A stretch of 64,000 nucleotides of DNA from Microvirga lotononidis (GCF_034627025.1 NZ_CP141048.1:3751001-3815000), one strand, 5' to 3'. Positions 41,082 through 51,139 are shown, counted from the stretch's first letter. The notes: generated by a model not told the origin, from the letters alone. Numbers and translations are program-made.

Positions 41082-41774
41082 GTGCTGGGTTTCACCAAAC
41101 TCGATTTTGGGGCGCTGGCTTTTTTTCTGGTCGCCTGGTTCGGATATCATGCCATGCTCGAACTGACGCCTGCCGGACAGAGTAGCCTCAATAGGATCAT
41201 GAACCAGTACCGCTACCGGTGGATGGAGCAGATGGTGGTGCGGGAAAACCGGATCGTCGACACCACCATCATGGCCTCGCTCATGAACGGCACCGCGTTC
41301 TTCGCCTCGACGTCCCTGATCGCCATCGGAGGCGTGCTGGCTCTCCTGCGCTCGGCGGATTCCGTGTTGCCGCTCTTTGCCGACCTCCCGTTCGGAGAGC
41401 CGCCGACCCGGCTGGGCTGGGACGTGAAGGTGATCGGGCTCGCCGTGATCTTCGTCTATGCCTTTTTCAAATTCGCCTGGTCGTATCGTCTGTTCAACTA
41501 CATGGCGATCATCGTCGGGGCCGTTCCAGTGCTGAAGGATAACAGCCGGGAGGAGGCGCTGGCGGTCGCCCGGCAGGCTGCCGCGATGAATGCGGTGGCC
41601 GGCAAGCATTTCAACCGTGGACAACGGGCCTTCTTCTTCTCTCTCGCCTATCTCGGTTGGTTCGTGAGCGCCTATCTCTTCATCGGAGCGACGGCCGGCG
41701 TCCTGCTCGTCATGTGGCGGCGCCAGTTCCTGTCCGATGCCCACGATGCAGCCCTGAGGTCACCCGATGTCTAA
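41082..41774 (+). CDS. DUF599 membrane protein
   Basis: 230 residues with four hydrophobic segments (LAFFLVAWFGYHAMLE; FFASTSLIAIGGVLALLR; VIGLAVIFVYAFFKFAWSY; FFSLAYLGWFVSAYLFIGAT). Conserved DUF599 stretches include RNRWMEQM-like YRWMEQMVVRENRIVDT and HFNRGQRAFFFSLAYLGWF. Function unknown. GTG start with GGGAG upstream. The 3' end overlaps the DUF3253 gene by eight bases. Confidence 0.88.
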   Translation: MLGFTKLDFGALAFFLVAWFGYHAMLELTPAGQSSLNRIMNQYRYRWMEQMVVRENRIVDTTIMASLMNGTAFFASTSLIAIGGVLALLRSADSVLPLFADLPFGEPPTRLGWDVKVIGLAVIFVYAFFKFAWSYRLFNYMAIIVGAVPVLKDNSREEALAVARQAAAMNAVAGKHFNRGQRAFFFSLAYLGWFVSAYLFIGATAGVLLVMWRRQFLSDAHDAALRSPDV

Positions 41775-42051
41775 GAACGCGACTCCCGAAGAACTCGAGG
41801 CGGCCATGCTGTCTCTTCTCGAAGAGCGTGGCCCCGGTAGGACCATCGGCCCGGCCGATGTGGCGCAGGCGATCGGAGGCAATCAGCCGGAGGGCTGGGG
41901 GCCCTTGATGCAGCCGGTCCGAAAGGTGGCGGTGCGCCTCATGAAGGAGGGCCGCATCGTCATCCTCCGCAAGGGCCGTCCGGTCGATCCCGACGATTTT
42001 CGCGGAACCTATCGGTTGGCCCTGTCGCCGATCCCGGACCCGCCAGGATAG
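41767..42051 (+). CDS. DUF3253 winged-helix-like small protein
   Basis: 94 residues. ELEAAMLSLLEERGPGRTIG, PADVAQAIGG and MQPVRKVAVRLMKEGRIVIL RK-type wing match DUF3253, a small winged-helix fold presumed to bind nucleic acid. Starts within the last codons of the DUF599 gene, so translationally coupled. Its 3' end overlaps the convergent YdcF gene by 43 bases. Confidence 0.85.
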   Translation: MSKNATPEELEAAMLSLLEERGPGRTIGPADVAQAIGGNQPEGWGPLMQPVRKVAVRLMKEGRIVILRKGRPVDPDDFRGTYRLALSPIPDPPG

Positions 42052-42839
42052 GGCAGCAGCCCCACCGTGCGGCCGGCGAAATAATAGGCGATCAGTCCAG
42101 CCCATTCCTTCGTCGCAATGTCGAGTCGCCGCAGGCCTTCCGAGATGAAGGCAAAGGGGCGGTTGATCCCGGAGCCGCCGGATGTGCGGAAGTCCACCGG
42201 ATAGGCGACGACAGAGAACCCAACCTTTTCGAAGACGCCGATTGCACGCGGCATATGCCACGCCGAAGTGACGAGCAGCCAGCGCTCGCCCTCGCGGGGC
42301 TTGGCGAGTTCGATGGAATATGCTGCGTTTTCGTACGTCGTGCGCGAGCGATCCTCGATGATCATGCGCGCCGGGTCGATCCCGATGCTCTTGAAATAGG
42401 CCGCAATGATGGGGGCCTCCGCCGTGCCGTCCCCGAAGACCGTGCCGCCTCCGCCCGAGATCAGGATCCGGGCACCTGGATAGCGGTGGGCGAGTTGGAT
42501 CGTGTCGAGCACCCGCTCGGCCGATTCATTGGCGACGATCATGCCGCGTGAAGCCGAATCCGCCGCCTCCACGGAACCGCCAAGCAGGATGATGCCGTCG
42601 ACCGGCTTCCCGTCATCGCGGAAGGGCGGGAAGCGCTCTTCCAGCGGGAGCAGGATGTAACTGGCGATGGGGAGGAGCCCCAAAGCGACGGTCGCCAGCG
42701 TGAAAATGAGGCTCAGGCCGATGCCGTGATGCCGGAAGCGCTTGAAGAGAGCCAGGATCAACCCCAGCAGAATGAGGCTGATTAGAAGATTGGAGGGCGT
42801 AGCGAAAAACCACGCGATCTTCGAGACGTAATAGAACAC
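42009..42839 (-). CDS. YdcF/ElyC-family (DUF218) membrane protein
   Basis: 276 residues. Two N-terminal membrane helices (LLISLILLGLILALFKR; LSLIFTLATVALGLLPIA) and a DUF218 domain (about 80-245) with VDGIILLGGSVEAADSASRG, ILISGGGG, IEDRSRTTYENAAYSIEL and VTSAWHMPRAIGVFEKVGF. The family includes ElyC, linked to undecaprenyl-phosphate and cell-wall metabolism. Confidence 0.9.
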   Translation of the reverse strand: MFYYVSKIAWFFATPSNLLISLILLGLILALFKRFRHHGIGLSLIFTLATVALGLLPIASYILLPLEERFPPFRDDGKPVDGIILLGGSVEAADSASRGMIVANESAERVLDTIQLAHRYPGARILISGGGGTVFGDGTAEAPIIAAYFKSIGIDPARMIIEDRSRTTYENAAYSIELAKPREGERWLLVTSAWHMPRAIGVFEKVGFSVVAYPVDFRTSGGSGINRPFAFISEGLRRLDIATKEWAGLIAYYFAGRTVGLLPYPGGSGIGDRANR

Positions 42840-42964
42840 CCGCCACCCTCTACTTTCGATGCCTCAAACCTCTTTCTCAGAAGCAGTCCGGAAATCGATT
42901 TCCGTCATCACCGACCTTCTGCCCGTGAATCCGCTTCTGAAGATGCCGAGCCTCGCACATCGGG

Positions 42965-42987
42965 ATGGCCGGCCTGAGGCCGGCCAT
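42965..42987. repeat. REP-type intergenic palindrome
   Basis: ATGGCCGGCCT and AGGCCGGCCAT around a single G: a compact, perfect variant of the element. Confidence 0.82.
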
Positions 42988-43032
42988 GACGTGCTGAGTC
43001 CATCCAGCAGGGACGCGCGGGCTCCTGCTGAC

Positions 43033-43737
43033 TTATGACCTGTTCGACTCGGCTTCGTAGCGGGCCTTGGTTTCCGCGTTCGGCGGATACAGGCCGGGGA
43101 GGGGTACGCCCTTCTCCACCTCGCGCATGACCCAGAGCTCGTAGCGCTCCTGCTCGACGGCAGCCTTGGCGACTTCTTCCACCATGGCGGCGGGGATCAC
43201 TACGACCCCATCGCGGTCGGCCACGATCACGTCATTGGGAAAGATGGCGACGCCACCACAGCCGATGGGCTCCTGCCAGCCGACGAAGGTGAGGCCCGCG
43301 ACGGACGGCGGAGCGGCCACGCCCGCGCACCAGACCGGAAGATTCGTGCCTTCGACGCCGGCCGCATCGCGCACGGCGCCGTCCGTGATGAGGGCCGCCA
43401 CGCCGCGCTTCTGCATGCGGGCGGTGAGGATGTCGCCGAAGATGCCCGCATCGGTGACGCCCATGGAGTCGACTACCGCGATGCAGCCTTCGGGCATGTC
43501 CTCGATGGCCGCGCGGGTGGAGCGCGGGGAGGCCCAGGATTCCGGCGTCGCCAGATCCTCGCGGGCCGGCACGAAGCGCAGGGTGAAGGCGCGGCCGACC
43601 ATTTTTTCCGTGGCATTGAAGGCGGGCATCGGCCCCTTCATCCAGCAGCGGCGGACGCCCTTCTTCAGCAGCACGGTGGTGATCGTGGCGGTGGAGGCAG
43701 CACGCAGCGCGTCGGCGATCGTCTTGTCGAGTGTCAT
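43033..43737 (-). CDS. RraA-family protein (RNase E regulator-like / HMG aldolase-like)
   Basis: 234 residues. The RraA fold is shown by GDILTARMQKRGVAALITDG, AVRDAAGVEGTNLPVWC and NDVIVADRDGVVVIPAAMVE; the Arg and Asp of GAVRD and ADRDG are the aldolase/decarboxylase active-site residues. Longer than E. coli RraA, as in the 4-hydroxy-4-methyl-2-oxoglutarate aldolase branch, so an aldolase or lyase role is at least as likely as RNase regulation. Start ATG 43737 with AGGA upstream. Confidence 0.85.
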   Translation of the reverse strand: MTLDKTIADALRAASTATITTVLLKKGVRRCWMKGPMPAFNATEKMVGRAFTLRFVPAREDLATPESWASPRSTRAAIEDMPEGCIAVVDSMGVTDAGIFGDILTARMQKRGVAALITDGAVRDAAGVEGTNLPVWCAGVAAPPSVAGLTFVGWQEPIGCGGVAIFPNDVIVADRDGVVVIPAAMVEEVAKAAVEQERYELWVMREVEKGVPLPGLYPPNAETKARYEAESNRS

Positions 43738-44169
43738 GAGGGTTTCCTGACGTTGGGGTAGGTACTCATAACGGCCACCAGCTTTGAATGCCACCATTAG
43801 ACCGTGCAAAGGCGTGCATCAATGTTTCGGATTCGGCGCGCGGAATCTGTCGAGAATGTGCCTTGGGCCCTGATGAGGGAGGATTTCACGAAGCTCCCAT
43901 CGTTCATCGGCCACGACGGGTCGATCGCGACAGGGGATGGCTGCCATGTCCGGCTGGTATTTTGCAAAGGCGCCCTGGCTTTTCACCGCTTGCCATGGCC
44001 GGGGATATGTGGACGATCTGAGCGAAGTGTCGCATCGCCCGGATCCTCGGCCTTTCTCACTGAGCCCCTCTGAAAGATGAGGTTGACCTGGAACGGGCGC
44101 AGGCTCTTATGCCGTCCGATAATGACGGGATTCGCGCCGTCCATGAACGAAGCGGATGCGGGGACAGGG

Positions 44170-45750
44170 ATGTCTGAATTCCAAAATCGTGGCCGGTTGG
44201 CTTCCGCTTCTCTCGACAGGAGCATCGAGCGGCCCTGGGTCGTCCTCAAGCAGACATTGCTCGTGACGGCTCTGATCCTGCTGCCCCTGTTCTACACGGT
44301 CGTGCCGCCGCTGGAGGATTATCCCAACCACCTGGCGCGGATGCAGGCGCTCGCAGGCATCCCGGGCAACGAGTCCCTGTCCCGGTTCTACGAGGTGGCC
44401 TGGGCGCCGATTCCCAACCTCATCATGGACCTGATCGTCCCGCCTCTGGTGCCATTCTTCGGGGTCTATACCGCCGGGCGTATCTTCGTGGGTCTGACGC
44501 TGCTCCTGATGCTCCTGGGGCCGATGCTGCTCCACCGCACGCTCGACGGGCGCTGGTCGGCCTGGCCCCTTGTGGGCGGGCTGTTCGTCTATAACGGCTT
44601 TCTGTTCACGGGCCTGATGAACTATCTGTTCGGCGTGGGGGCTGCGGTGCTGGGCCTTTCCGTCTGGATCAGGCTATGCGGGAAGCCGGTGGTCATCCGC
44701 GCCTTGGCAAGCCTCGCCTTCTGCACGGTTCTGTATGTCTGCCACTTGTCGGCCCTCGGCCTCTATGGACTCGGCATTGCCAGTTTCGAATTCTGGCGGC
44801 TCTGGACGCAGAAGGCCTGGAAGCCGGCTCCTCTTCTCAGGAGTGCCCTGGCACTCGGCGTACCTTTCCTGCCTTTCCTCTACTTCCTCGTCACCAGCCC
44901 GACATGGGGGCTTTCACACGACATCATCTGGGAGTCTCAGGGCAAGTTCGAGGCCGTCACGCTGTTCCTCTCGGTCTATTCGGACATCACCGATATCCCG
45001 TTCCTGATGCTGATCGCCATTGCCATCGGAATCGCCGTCAAACGAGGTCTGGTGAGCTTTCATCCGGCCGGCCTGATCGTGGCCGGGGTGCTGACGCTGG
45101 CCTTTCTCGCCATGCCGCGCATGGCCTTCGGGTCCTGGATGGCCGATCAGCGCATCGTTGTGGGCATCTTCTTCATGACGCTCGGTTTCATCTCCGTCGA
45201 TCTGAAGAGGCTTGAGAACCACAATGCCTTCTTCGCTGTCTGCCTTGTCGCGATCGCCTTTCGCGTCGTCGACGTTTCAGCCCATTGGGTGGCCATCTCG
45301 CAGCCGCTTCAGGAGCTGAAAAGCTCGCTGCGCCTCATGCCCTTGGGGGCGCGCCTTCTCGTCACCCAGGCTGACGATCCTGCAGAGGGAGCCGTTGACG
45401 CCGCCCTGTCTCATGCGCCGACCCTTGCGGTGATCGAGCGTTCGGCTCTCGTCTCACGCCTGTTCGTCGTGCCCGGAAAGCAGATCCTTCGCGCGCGACC
45501 CGAATACAGCGGGCACGTGGATACTGAGGACGGCGACACGCCCCGCATCAGCCAGATCATCGTAGCGGCGGAGGAAGAGGAAGGCTCGGCCGAGGGCCCC
45601 CGTTACTGGGATCGATGGACAGAATTCTATGATTATTTGATCGTGCTCGGCACCGATTCGGACGAGACGTCCAACCCCGCGCCCGATCTTCTGAAGATCG
45701 TGCATAACGGGCGCGGGTTCCAGCTCTACAAGATCAGGAAGGACGCCTAG
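44170..45750 (+). CDS. Polytopic membrane protein, possibly GT-C glycosyltransferase-like
   Basis: 526 residues with about 9-11 membrane helices (LVTALILLPLFYTVVPPLED onward) and a 150-residue C-terminal soluble part. The first loop EDYPNHLARMQAL, with acidic residue just after helix 1, resembles the catalytic loop of GT-C enzymes, but I do not see enough to assign it. GGGGA lies five bases before the ATG at 44170; starts at 44077-44143 are possible. The 430-base gap before it holds no gene that I trust. Confidence 0.62.
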   Translation: MSEFQNRGRLASASLDRSIERPWVVLKQTLLVTALILLPLFYTVVPPLEDYPNHLARMQALAGIPGNESLSRFYEVAWAPIPNLIMDLIVPPLVPFFGVYTAGRIFVGLTLLLMLLGPMLLHRTLDGRWSAWPLVGGLFVYNGFLFTGLMNYLFGVGAAVLGLSVWIRLCGKPVVIRALASLAFCTVLYVCHLSALGLYGLGIASFEFWRLWTQKAWKPAPLLRSALALGVPFLPFLYFLVTSPTWGLSHDIIWESQGKFEAVTLFLSVYSDITDIPFLMLIAIAIGIAVKRGLVSFHPAGLIVAGVLTLAFLAMPRMAFGSWMADQRIVVGIFFMTLGFISVDLKRLENHNAFFAVCLVAIAFRVVDVSAHWVAISQPLQELKSSLRLMPLGARLLVTQADDPAEGAVDAALSHAPTLAVIERSALVSRLFVVPGKQILRARPEYSGHVDTEDGDTPRISQIIVAAEEEEGSAEGPRYWDRWTEFYDYLIVLGTDSDETSNPAPDLLKIVHNGRGFQLYKIRKDA

Positions 45751-45795
45751 AGCATCGAACGCAAAAGCGGGAACCGGTTTTGCGTGGAAAGATGC
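45751..45795. repeat. AGCATCG-type intergenic repeat, diverged copy
   Basis: AGCATCGAACGCAAAAGCGG then an arm CCGGTTTTGCGT and a GATGC end. It begins immediately after the stop codon of the preceding gene. Confidence 0.62.
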
Positions 45796-45813
45796 GAAAG
45801 AACAAACGATGAG

Positions 45814-45862
45814 AGCATCGGACCAAAAAGTGGACTTGCACTTCTGGGATCGATCCGATGCT
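45814..45862. repeat. AGCATCGG-type intergenic repeat
   Basis: AGCATCGGACC and GATCCGATGCT outer arms with inner AAAAGTGGA/GCACTTCTG arms. Second copy in the same gap. Confidence 0.75.
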
Positions 45863-45951
45863 CCACTCTTGGAAGAGCGCCTCGTGCGGACCCGGAGGGC
45901 CGCACGGTGCGCAAGGGCGTCGATCCTGGATCTGAGTTCACGCCCGACGGA

Positions 45952-47124
45952 TTAGGCCGTCTTGGCGTACAGCTCGCGTCCGATCAGCATGCGGCGGATC
46001 TCGCTCGTGCCGGCGCCGATTTCGTAGAGCTTGGCGTCGCGCAGCAGGCGACCCGTCGGATAGTCGTTGATATAGCCGTTGCCGCCAAGGAGCTGGATCG
46101 CGTCGAGGGCCATCTTGGTGGCGTTCTCCGCCGCGTAGAGAATGGCGCCGGCTGCATCCTCCCTGGTGGTCTCGCCTCGGTCGCAAGCCTTGGCGACCGC
46201 GTAGACATAGGCTTTCGCGGCATTCATGGTCACGTACATGTCGGCGACCTTGCCCTGCACGAGCTGGAACTCGCCGATGGCCTGCCCAAACTGCTTGCGC
46301 TCGTGGATGTAGGGCAGGACCACGTCCATGCAGGCCTGCATGATGCCCGTGGAGCCTGCGGCCAGCACGGCGCGCTCGTAATCGAGGCCGGACATGAGCA
46401 CGTTCACGCCCCGGCCGACCTGACCGAGCACGTTCTCCTCCGGCACCTCGCAATCCTCGAACACCAGCTCGCAGGTGTCCGAGCCACGCATCCCGAGCTT
46501 GTCGAGTTTCTGATGGGTCGAGAAGCCCTTGAAGTCCTTCTCGATCAGGAAAGCCGTGATGCCGCGCGGGCCTGCGGCCGGATCGGTCTTGGCATAGACC
46601 ACCAGGGTGTCGGCCGTGGGGCCGTTGGTGATCCACATCTTATTGCCGTTGAGGACGTAGTGGTCACCGCGTTTCTCGGCGCGGGTGCGCATGGACACCA
46701 CGTCGGAGCCGGAGCCCGGTTCGGACATGGCAAGCGCCCCGAGATGCTCGCCGGAGATCAGCTGCGGCAGGTAGCGGCGCTTCTGGTCCTCGTTGCCGTT
46801 GCGGCGGATCTGGTTGACGCAGAGGTTGGAATGGGCGCCGTAGGACAGGCCGACCGACGCGGAGGCGCGTGAGATTTCCTCCATGGCGATCACGTGTTCG
46901 AGATAGCCGAGCCCGGCTCCGCCATATTCTTCCTCGACCGTAATGCCGTGCAGGCCGAGATCGCCCATCTGGGGCCAGAGATCGCGCGGGAACTGGTTCG
47001 TCCGGTCGATCTCCTCGGCGCGCGGCGCGATCTTTTCCTGGGCGAAGTCGCGAACGGTCTCGCGGATGGCATCGGCCGTCTCGCCGAGATCGAAATTGAA
47101 GCCCTTGGCGACATTCTGCAGCAT
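45952..47124 (-). CDS. ivd: Isovaleryl-CoA dehydrogenase
   Basis: FAD acyl-CoA dehydrogenase, 390 residues, that oxidises isovaleryl-CoA to 3-methylcrotonyl-CoA in leucine breakdown. Signatures: [73 protein letters not shown]. The catalytic base fits Glu in [13 protein letters not shown] on helix G, and the usual C-terminal base position is Gly ([14 protein letters not shown]); this swap is diagnostic of the isovaleryl enzyme. Product would be used by methylcrotonyl-CoA carboxylase (mccB at 51.6 kb), but the genes are not adjacent. Confidence 0.93.
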   Translation of the reverse strand: MLQNVAKGFNFDLGETADAIRETVRDFAQEKIAPRAEEIDRTNQFPRDLWPQMGDLGLHGITVEEEYGGAGLGYLEHVIAMEEISRASASVGLSYGAHSNLCVNQIRRNGNEDQKRRYLPQLISGEHLGALAMSEPGSGSDVVSMRTRAEKRGDHYVLNGNKMWITNGPTADTLVVYAKTDPAAGPRGITAFLIEKDFKGFSTHQKLDKLGMRGSDTCELVFEDCEVPEENVLGQVGRGVNVLMSGLDYERAVLAAGSTGIMQACMDVVLPYIHERKQFGQAIGEFQLVQGKVADMYVTMNAAKAYVYAVAKACDRGETTREDAAGAILYAAENATKMALDAIQLLGGNGYINDYPTGRLLRDAKLYEIGAGTSEIRRMLIGRELYAKTA

Positions 47125-47286
47125 CTGTCCCTCCCGGTTCCATTCGCCTGCCCATGGTCGCGGACGGCGATGGAACGCTCTTCTGAACGGCCATTTTGGT
47201 CAGCAATGCTGCCCTTATCAAGGCCGCATCGTCTGAAAAGGAGAGGTGGGGCCGGCCCGCGAACCGGCAATTGGTCGTACGCGATA

Positions 47287-47319
47287 AAGAAAAAGCTCCC
47301 TCACGTTGGGTGAGGGAGC
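47287..47319 (-). terminator. Rho-independent terminator after the GH25 gene
   Basis: GCTCCCTCAC (47295-47304) and GTGAGGGAGC (47310-47319) form a perfect stem; on the minus strand it is followed by TTTTTCTTT. Confidence 0.85.
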
Positions 47320-47345
47320 CTGATCGGTCGATTGGGGAGATCCGT

Positions 47346-48245
47346 CTATTCGGGGATGCTCGCCGTTTGGACGGGATCCATGTCGCGGCAGACGCCCTGC
47401 GTCCTCAGGCGGCCATGGTCGCGCGGATCGCAGGCGCTTTGGACGAACATGCGCCATTGGTTTTCCGTGCCGTAGAACGTGTTGCGGTCCACGTCGCCCT
47501 TCACGCCGGGAACGCGGCCCGTGGTCGTGAACTGCCAGAAGGTCCAGCGGCGATTGTTGTAGCGCACATGCGGCTCGGCGGCCGTGCTGCGGATCCAGTA
47601 GGGGTAATCGTTGAACTCGCCTTCCAGGATTTCCTTATGGAAGGTGATGTCGGTGTAGATGATCGGACGCTTGCCGGTATGGGCTTCCATTTCGCGCAGC
47701 ATCACGTCGATCATGGCGAGCGCCTGCTCGCGCGGAACCTTCCTGGGGCAGTTCACCGACTGTCCGTTCCATTCCACGTCGAGAACCGGGGGGAGGGCAT
47801 CCGGGTCCGCGGGCACGTTCCTCTTGAACCAGGCCGCCTGCTCGTGCGCGGGGCGGCACCAGTAGACGAAGTGGTAGGCGCCGCGCGGCACGCCCGCCCG
47901 CTTGGCCTCGCGCCAGTTCTCATGGAACTTGCTGTCGATGTGGTCGCCGCCCTCGGTCGCCTTGATGAAGGCGAATTGGGTGCCGGCTTGGCGCATCGAC
48001 GCCCAGTCGACGTCGCCCTGCCATTTGGAGATGTCGACCCCGTGAATGGGGAGCTGGTGGGCCGTTGCGACGCCTTCGTGAGGCCTGACGTCGCCCTTCG
48101 TCGGATAGCGGCTCGACGAGGGCATGATGGCGCAGGAGGCGAGACCCAAGGCGATTACAGCGAGCGCGCTGAACCGGGCAGCCCGTACGAAGGTCGTCAG
48201 GCCGGAACACTTGGAGCGGCTGGGGGAGCGGCGGCGAGTCTTCAT
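47346..48245 (-). CDS. GH25 lysozyme-family lipoprotein
   Basis: 299 residues. A basic N-terminus and a lipobox (ALAVIALGLASC) suggest a lipid-anchored envelope protein. The GH25 muramidase barrel spans about 75-275: catalytic Asp/Glu motifs in IHGVDISKWQGDVDW, VLDVEWNGQSV and IIYTDITF, and the closing WTFWQFTTTGRVPGVKGDVD. It cleaves the MurNAc-GlcNAc bond. Start at 48245 or 48281. Confidence 0.88.
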   Translation of the reverse strand: MKTRRRSPSRSKCSGLTTFVRAARFSALAVIALGLASCAIMPSSSRYPTKGDVRPHEGVATAHQLPIHGVDISKWQGDVDWASMRQAGTQFAFIKATEGGDHIDSKFHENWREAKRAGVPRGAYHFVYWCRPAHEQAAWFKRNVPADPDALPPVLDVEWNGQSVNCPRKVPREQALAMIDVMLREMEAHTGKRPIIYTDITFHKEILEGEFNDYPYWIRSTAAEPHVRYNNRRWTFWQFTTTGRVPGVKGDVDRNTFYGTENQWRMFVQSACDPRDHGRLRTQGVCRDMDPVQTASIPE

Positions 48246-48335
48246 CGGTTCAACTGTATTGTACGCAAAACGGGACCGCACCAGAGATGCCCGAAGAGCG
48301 TTAACAGGCCCTTACGAGCGCGGCGCGAAGCGAGA

Positions 48336-49760
48336 CTACAGGCGAAACCAGACCGTTGCGATACCTAAAAAGGAGAAGAAGCCGACGATGTCCGTGATGC
48401 TCGTGACGAAGGGACCGGACGAAACGGCAGGGTCGACGCCGAACCGGTTGAGCGTCAGGGGGACGAAGATGCCGCCGAGCGCCGCGAAGAGCAGGACCGA
48501 GATGAGTGCAAGGCCGATTACGAGGCCGATCTGGGGCGACTGGAACCACACGCTTGCGACCGTTCCCAGGATCACGGCGAAGACCAGCCCGTTGAGAATG
48601 CCGACCGCTGCCTCGCGGCGGATGATGCGCCAGGCATTGGCGCGGCCGAGTTCGCGGGTGGCGAGGGCCCGGACGGCCACCGTCATGGTCTGGGTGCCGG
48701 CATTGCCGCCCATGGAGGCGACGATGGGCATGAGGATGGCGAGCGCCACCATCCGCTCCAGGGATTCCTCGAAGACGCGGATCACGCCGGCGGCCAGGAA
48801 GGCGGTGCACATATTGGCGAAAAGCCAGGGGAAGCGGCTTCTCTGGGTATAGAGCACCGTGTCCGACAGCTCTTCGTCGGATTTCACGCCGCCGAGTTGC
48901 TTGATGTCGGCGTCGGCTTCCTCTTCGAGCACGTCGACGATGTCGTCGACGAGGATGGCACCGACGAGGCGGCCCGCTTCATCCACCACGGCCGCGGATA
49001 CCAGGTTGTAGCGCTCGAACAGGCGCGCCACTTCCTCCTGGTGCTCGGTCGCCTTCACCCGGTCGGGCTCGTCGTCCATGATCTCCTGGATCGTGACCGG
49101 ACGCTTCGACCGCAGGAGCCGGTCCAGGGCCACCGCTCCGAGCAGGTGGCCCGCCGGATCGATGACGAAGATCTCGTAGAAGGTTTCCGGCAGATCCGCC
49201 GTCTCACGCATGAAGTCGATCGTCTGTCCCACCGTCCAGAACGGCGGCACGGCGATGAACTCGGTCTGCATGCGCCGTCCGGCGCTGTCCTCGGGATAAT
49301 CGAGGGAGCGCTGGAGCGCGACGCGCTCGATGGCCGGAAGCTGCTCGAGGACCTCCGCCTTCTCCTCTTCGGGAAGGCTTTCGAGAATCGTGACGGCGTC
49401 GTCGGAATCGAGGTCGCGGACACCCTCGGCGACGGTCGAGGTTTCGAGTTCTTCGAGGATCTCCTCGCGGACCGCCTCGTCCACCTCGGTCAGGGCGGCG
49501 AAGTCGAAGGACCGGCCGAGGAGCTCGATGAGGCGAGGGCGCTGATCCGGCTCGAGCGCTTCGAGCAGATCGCCGAGCTCGGATTCGTGGAAGCCTTCGA
49601 CGAGTTGCTGCAGGCGGTCGGCTTCCGAGGCCTCGATGGCATCGGCGGCGGCGGCCAGGAATTCCGGATTGAGCTCGCCCTCCTCGTCCCTGAAGGCCAG
49701 GGCTTCGGTTGCGGGCTCATCGGACTTCGGGAGCGGCGTCTTGTCTTCGACTTCCAGCAT
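48336..49760 (-). CDS. mgtE: Magnesium transporter MgtE
   Basis: 474-residue Mg2+ channel. Order: N-terminal superhelical domain (about 20-135), two CBS domains (about 135-260) that sense Mg2+ and carry acidic sites, the plug helix, then five membrane helices (about 285-474) with PWLFANMCTAFLAAGVIRVF, MPIVASMGGNAGTQTMTVAV and TDIVGFFSFLGIATVWF. GNAGTQ and the TM5 Asp are the pore residues. ATG at 49760 has GAGGA upstream. No M-box seen in the short leader. Confidence 0.94.
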   Translation of the reverse strand: MLEVEDKTPLPKSDEPATEALAFRDEEGELNPEFLAAAADAIEASEADRLQQLVEGFHESELGDLLEALEPDQRPRLIELLGRSFDFAALTEVDEAVREEILEELETSTVAEGVRDLDSDDAVTILESLPEEEKAEVLEQLPAIERVALQRSLDYPEDSAGRRMQTEFIAVPPFWTVGQTIDFMRETADLPETFYEIFVIDPAGHLLGAVALDRLLRSKRPVTIQEIMDDEPDRVKATEHQEEVARLFERYNLVSAAVVDEAGRLVGAILVDDIVDVLEEEADADIKQLGGVKSDEELSDTVLYTQRSRFPWLFANMCTAFLAAGVIRVFEESLERMVALAILMPIVASMGGNAGTQTMTVAVRALATRELGRANAWRIIRREAAVGILNGLVFAVILGTVASVWFQSPQIGLVIGLALISVLLFAALGGIFVPLTLNRFGVDPAVSSGPFVTSITDIVGFFSFLGIATVWFRL

Positions 49761-49919
49761 CAGCCGTCCTCTGAAGGTGGGTTGCCCGCCTTTTAGGTGC
49801 GGGGACGAGCCCATGCAATGCGCCCAAAAGACTTTCTCGGAGAATCGCTTGGCAATCTTCTCTGCCGGATCGATCCGGGCGCTTGAACGCTTGGCCCAGG
49901 CCCCTGGATCGCAGGAACG

Positions 49920-49950
49920 GTCAACAAAAAAGGCCCCGCAAGGGGCCTTT
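49920..49950 (-). terminator. Terminator after tRNA-Leu
   Basis: AAAGGCCCC (49929-49937) pairs with GGGGCCTTT (49942-49950) around GCAA. On the minus strand the T-run TTTTTT follows, 28 bases after the tRNA 3' end. Confidence 0.85.
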
Positions 49951-49977
49951 TCGTCTTCGGCGCCTGAGCGCCAAAGT

Positions 49978-50062
49978 TGGTGCGGTCAAGAGGACTCGAA
50001 CCTCCACGGGTCTCCCCGCTACCACCTCAAGGTAGTGCGTCTACCAATTCCGCCATGACCGC
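49978..50062 (-). tRNA. tRNA-Leu(GAG)
   Basis: Class II tRNA: acceptor GCGGTCA with TGACCGC, D-loop GGTAGACGC, anticodon stem CTACC/GGTAG around TTGAGGT (anticodon GAG), long variable arm, T-arm GGTTCGAGTCC. CCA is encoded. Confidence 0.96.
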
Positions 50063-50315
50063 GAACTCGGTTCCAGGAGTGGGTTTCTCCTGAAGAGGAG
50101 GCCGCTCTAGCAGATCGACCGGGGGGCTGCAACCCCTTCCGCAACGGATCCGCAAATTGACGTGAGCGAATGCCTCGCCTGCCGGCCACGGTATAGGCGA
50201 TAAGCAGTTGCAATGCCTATATAAGCGCGAGTTCCGCGGCGCCGCGGGAGTGCCTCCCGCTCTTTCGGGCCAGAGCAATTCCGCTCTGCCCGCCGCCAAG
50301 TTTCAAGGTGAATCG

Positions 50316-51050
50316 GTGTCGAACCTGCGAGACAGCCTGGCCGTTCAATTCCAGCCCGAGAGCGGCTCCCCTCCGGTGGAATGGGCCATCTCCGACGGCC
50401 TCGTCGCCTACGACGAGGCCGTCGCTTTCATGGAAGCCAGGGCCGAGGCGATCGCGGCCAGCGAGGCGCGGGAGCTGGTGTGGCTGGTGGAGCATCCGCC
50501 GCTCTATACGGCCGGGACGTCGGCCAAGGCGGAGGATCTCGTGGATCCGGACCGATTCCCGGTTCACCAGACGGGCCGGGGAGGGCAATACACCTATCAT
50601 GGGCCCGGCCAGCGGGTTGCCTATGTCATGCTCGACCTCAAGCGCCGCGCCCCCGATCTCCGCCGCTACGTCACGGCGCTCGAGGCTTGGCTCATCGCGA
50701 CGCTGGATTCCTTCAACATCCGTGGCGAGAGGCGCGAGGACCGGGTCGGCGTTTGGGTTCGGCGCCCCGACAAGGGGGAGGCCGCGGAGGACAAGATCGC
50801 CGCCATCGGCATCCGCGTCCGCCGCTGGGCGACCTTTCACGGAATCAGCCTCAACGTGGAGCCCGATCTCTCGCATTTCACCGGCATCGTCCCCTGCGGC
50901 GTGACCCAGCACGGGGTCACGAGCCTCGTCGACCTCGGCATCCTGGTGACCATGCCGGAGGTGGATGCGGCGATGCGCAGGGCTTTCGAGGAGGTCTTCG
51001 GGCCGACCGAGAGGGCGGAGATACCGTTGCTCTTGAGCCACGACGTCTAG
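50316..51050 (+). CDS. lipB: Octanoyl-ACP:protein N-octanoyltransferase LipB
   Basis: 244 residues. Moves octanoate from ACP to lipoyl domains of oxo-acid dehydrogenases. Marks: [37 protein letters not shown], catalytic Lys in [19 protein letters not shown] and catalytic Cys in [15 protein letters not shown] chose the GTG at 50316 with AAGGTGA five bases upstream; the longer frame to 50208 covers a non-conserved leader. Confidence 0.94.
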   Translation: MSNLRDSLAVQFQPESGSPPVEWAISDGLVAYDEAVAFMEARAEAIAASEARELVWLVEHPPLYTAGTSAKAEDLVDPDRFPVHQTGRGGQYTYHGPGQRVAYVMLDLKRRAPDLRRYVTALEAWLIATLDSFNIRGERREDRVGVWVRRPDKGEAAEDKIAAIGIRVRRWATFHGISLNVEPDLSHFTGIVPCGVTQHGVTSLVDLGILVTMPEVDAAMRRAFEEVFGPTERAEIPLLLSHDV

Positions 51051-51139
51051 GTTTTTCACAAAGGATACGGCAAGGCTTCTCCCCAAGGCCGCTTCATGCT
51101 CTAAGCTGAAGCAAACGGCTGATCATTGGCGGAACTTCC

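Noticed and set aside
43804..44073. 89-codon plus-strand frame before the polytopic membrane protein
   Set aside because: Only weak start context and no domain or hydrophobic pattern; it may be chance. The gap is noted under the following gene.
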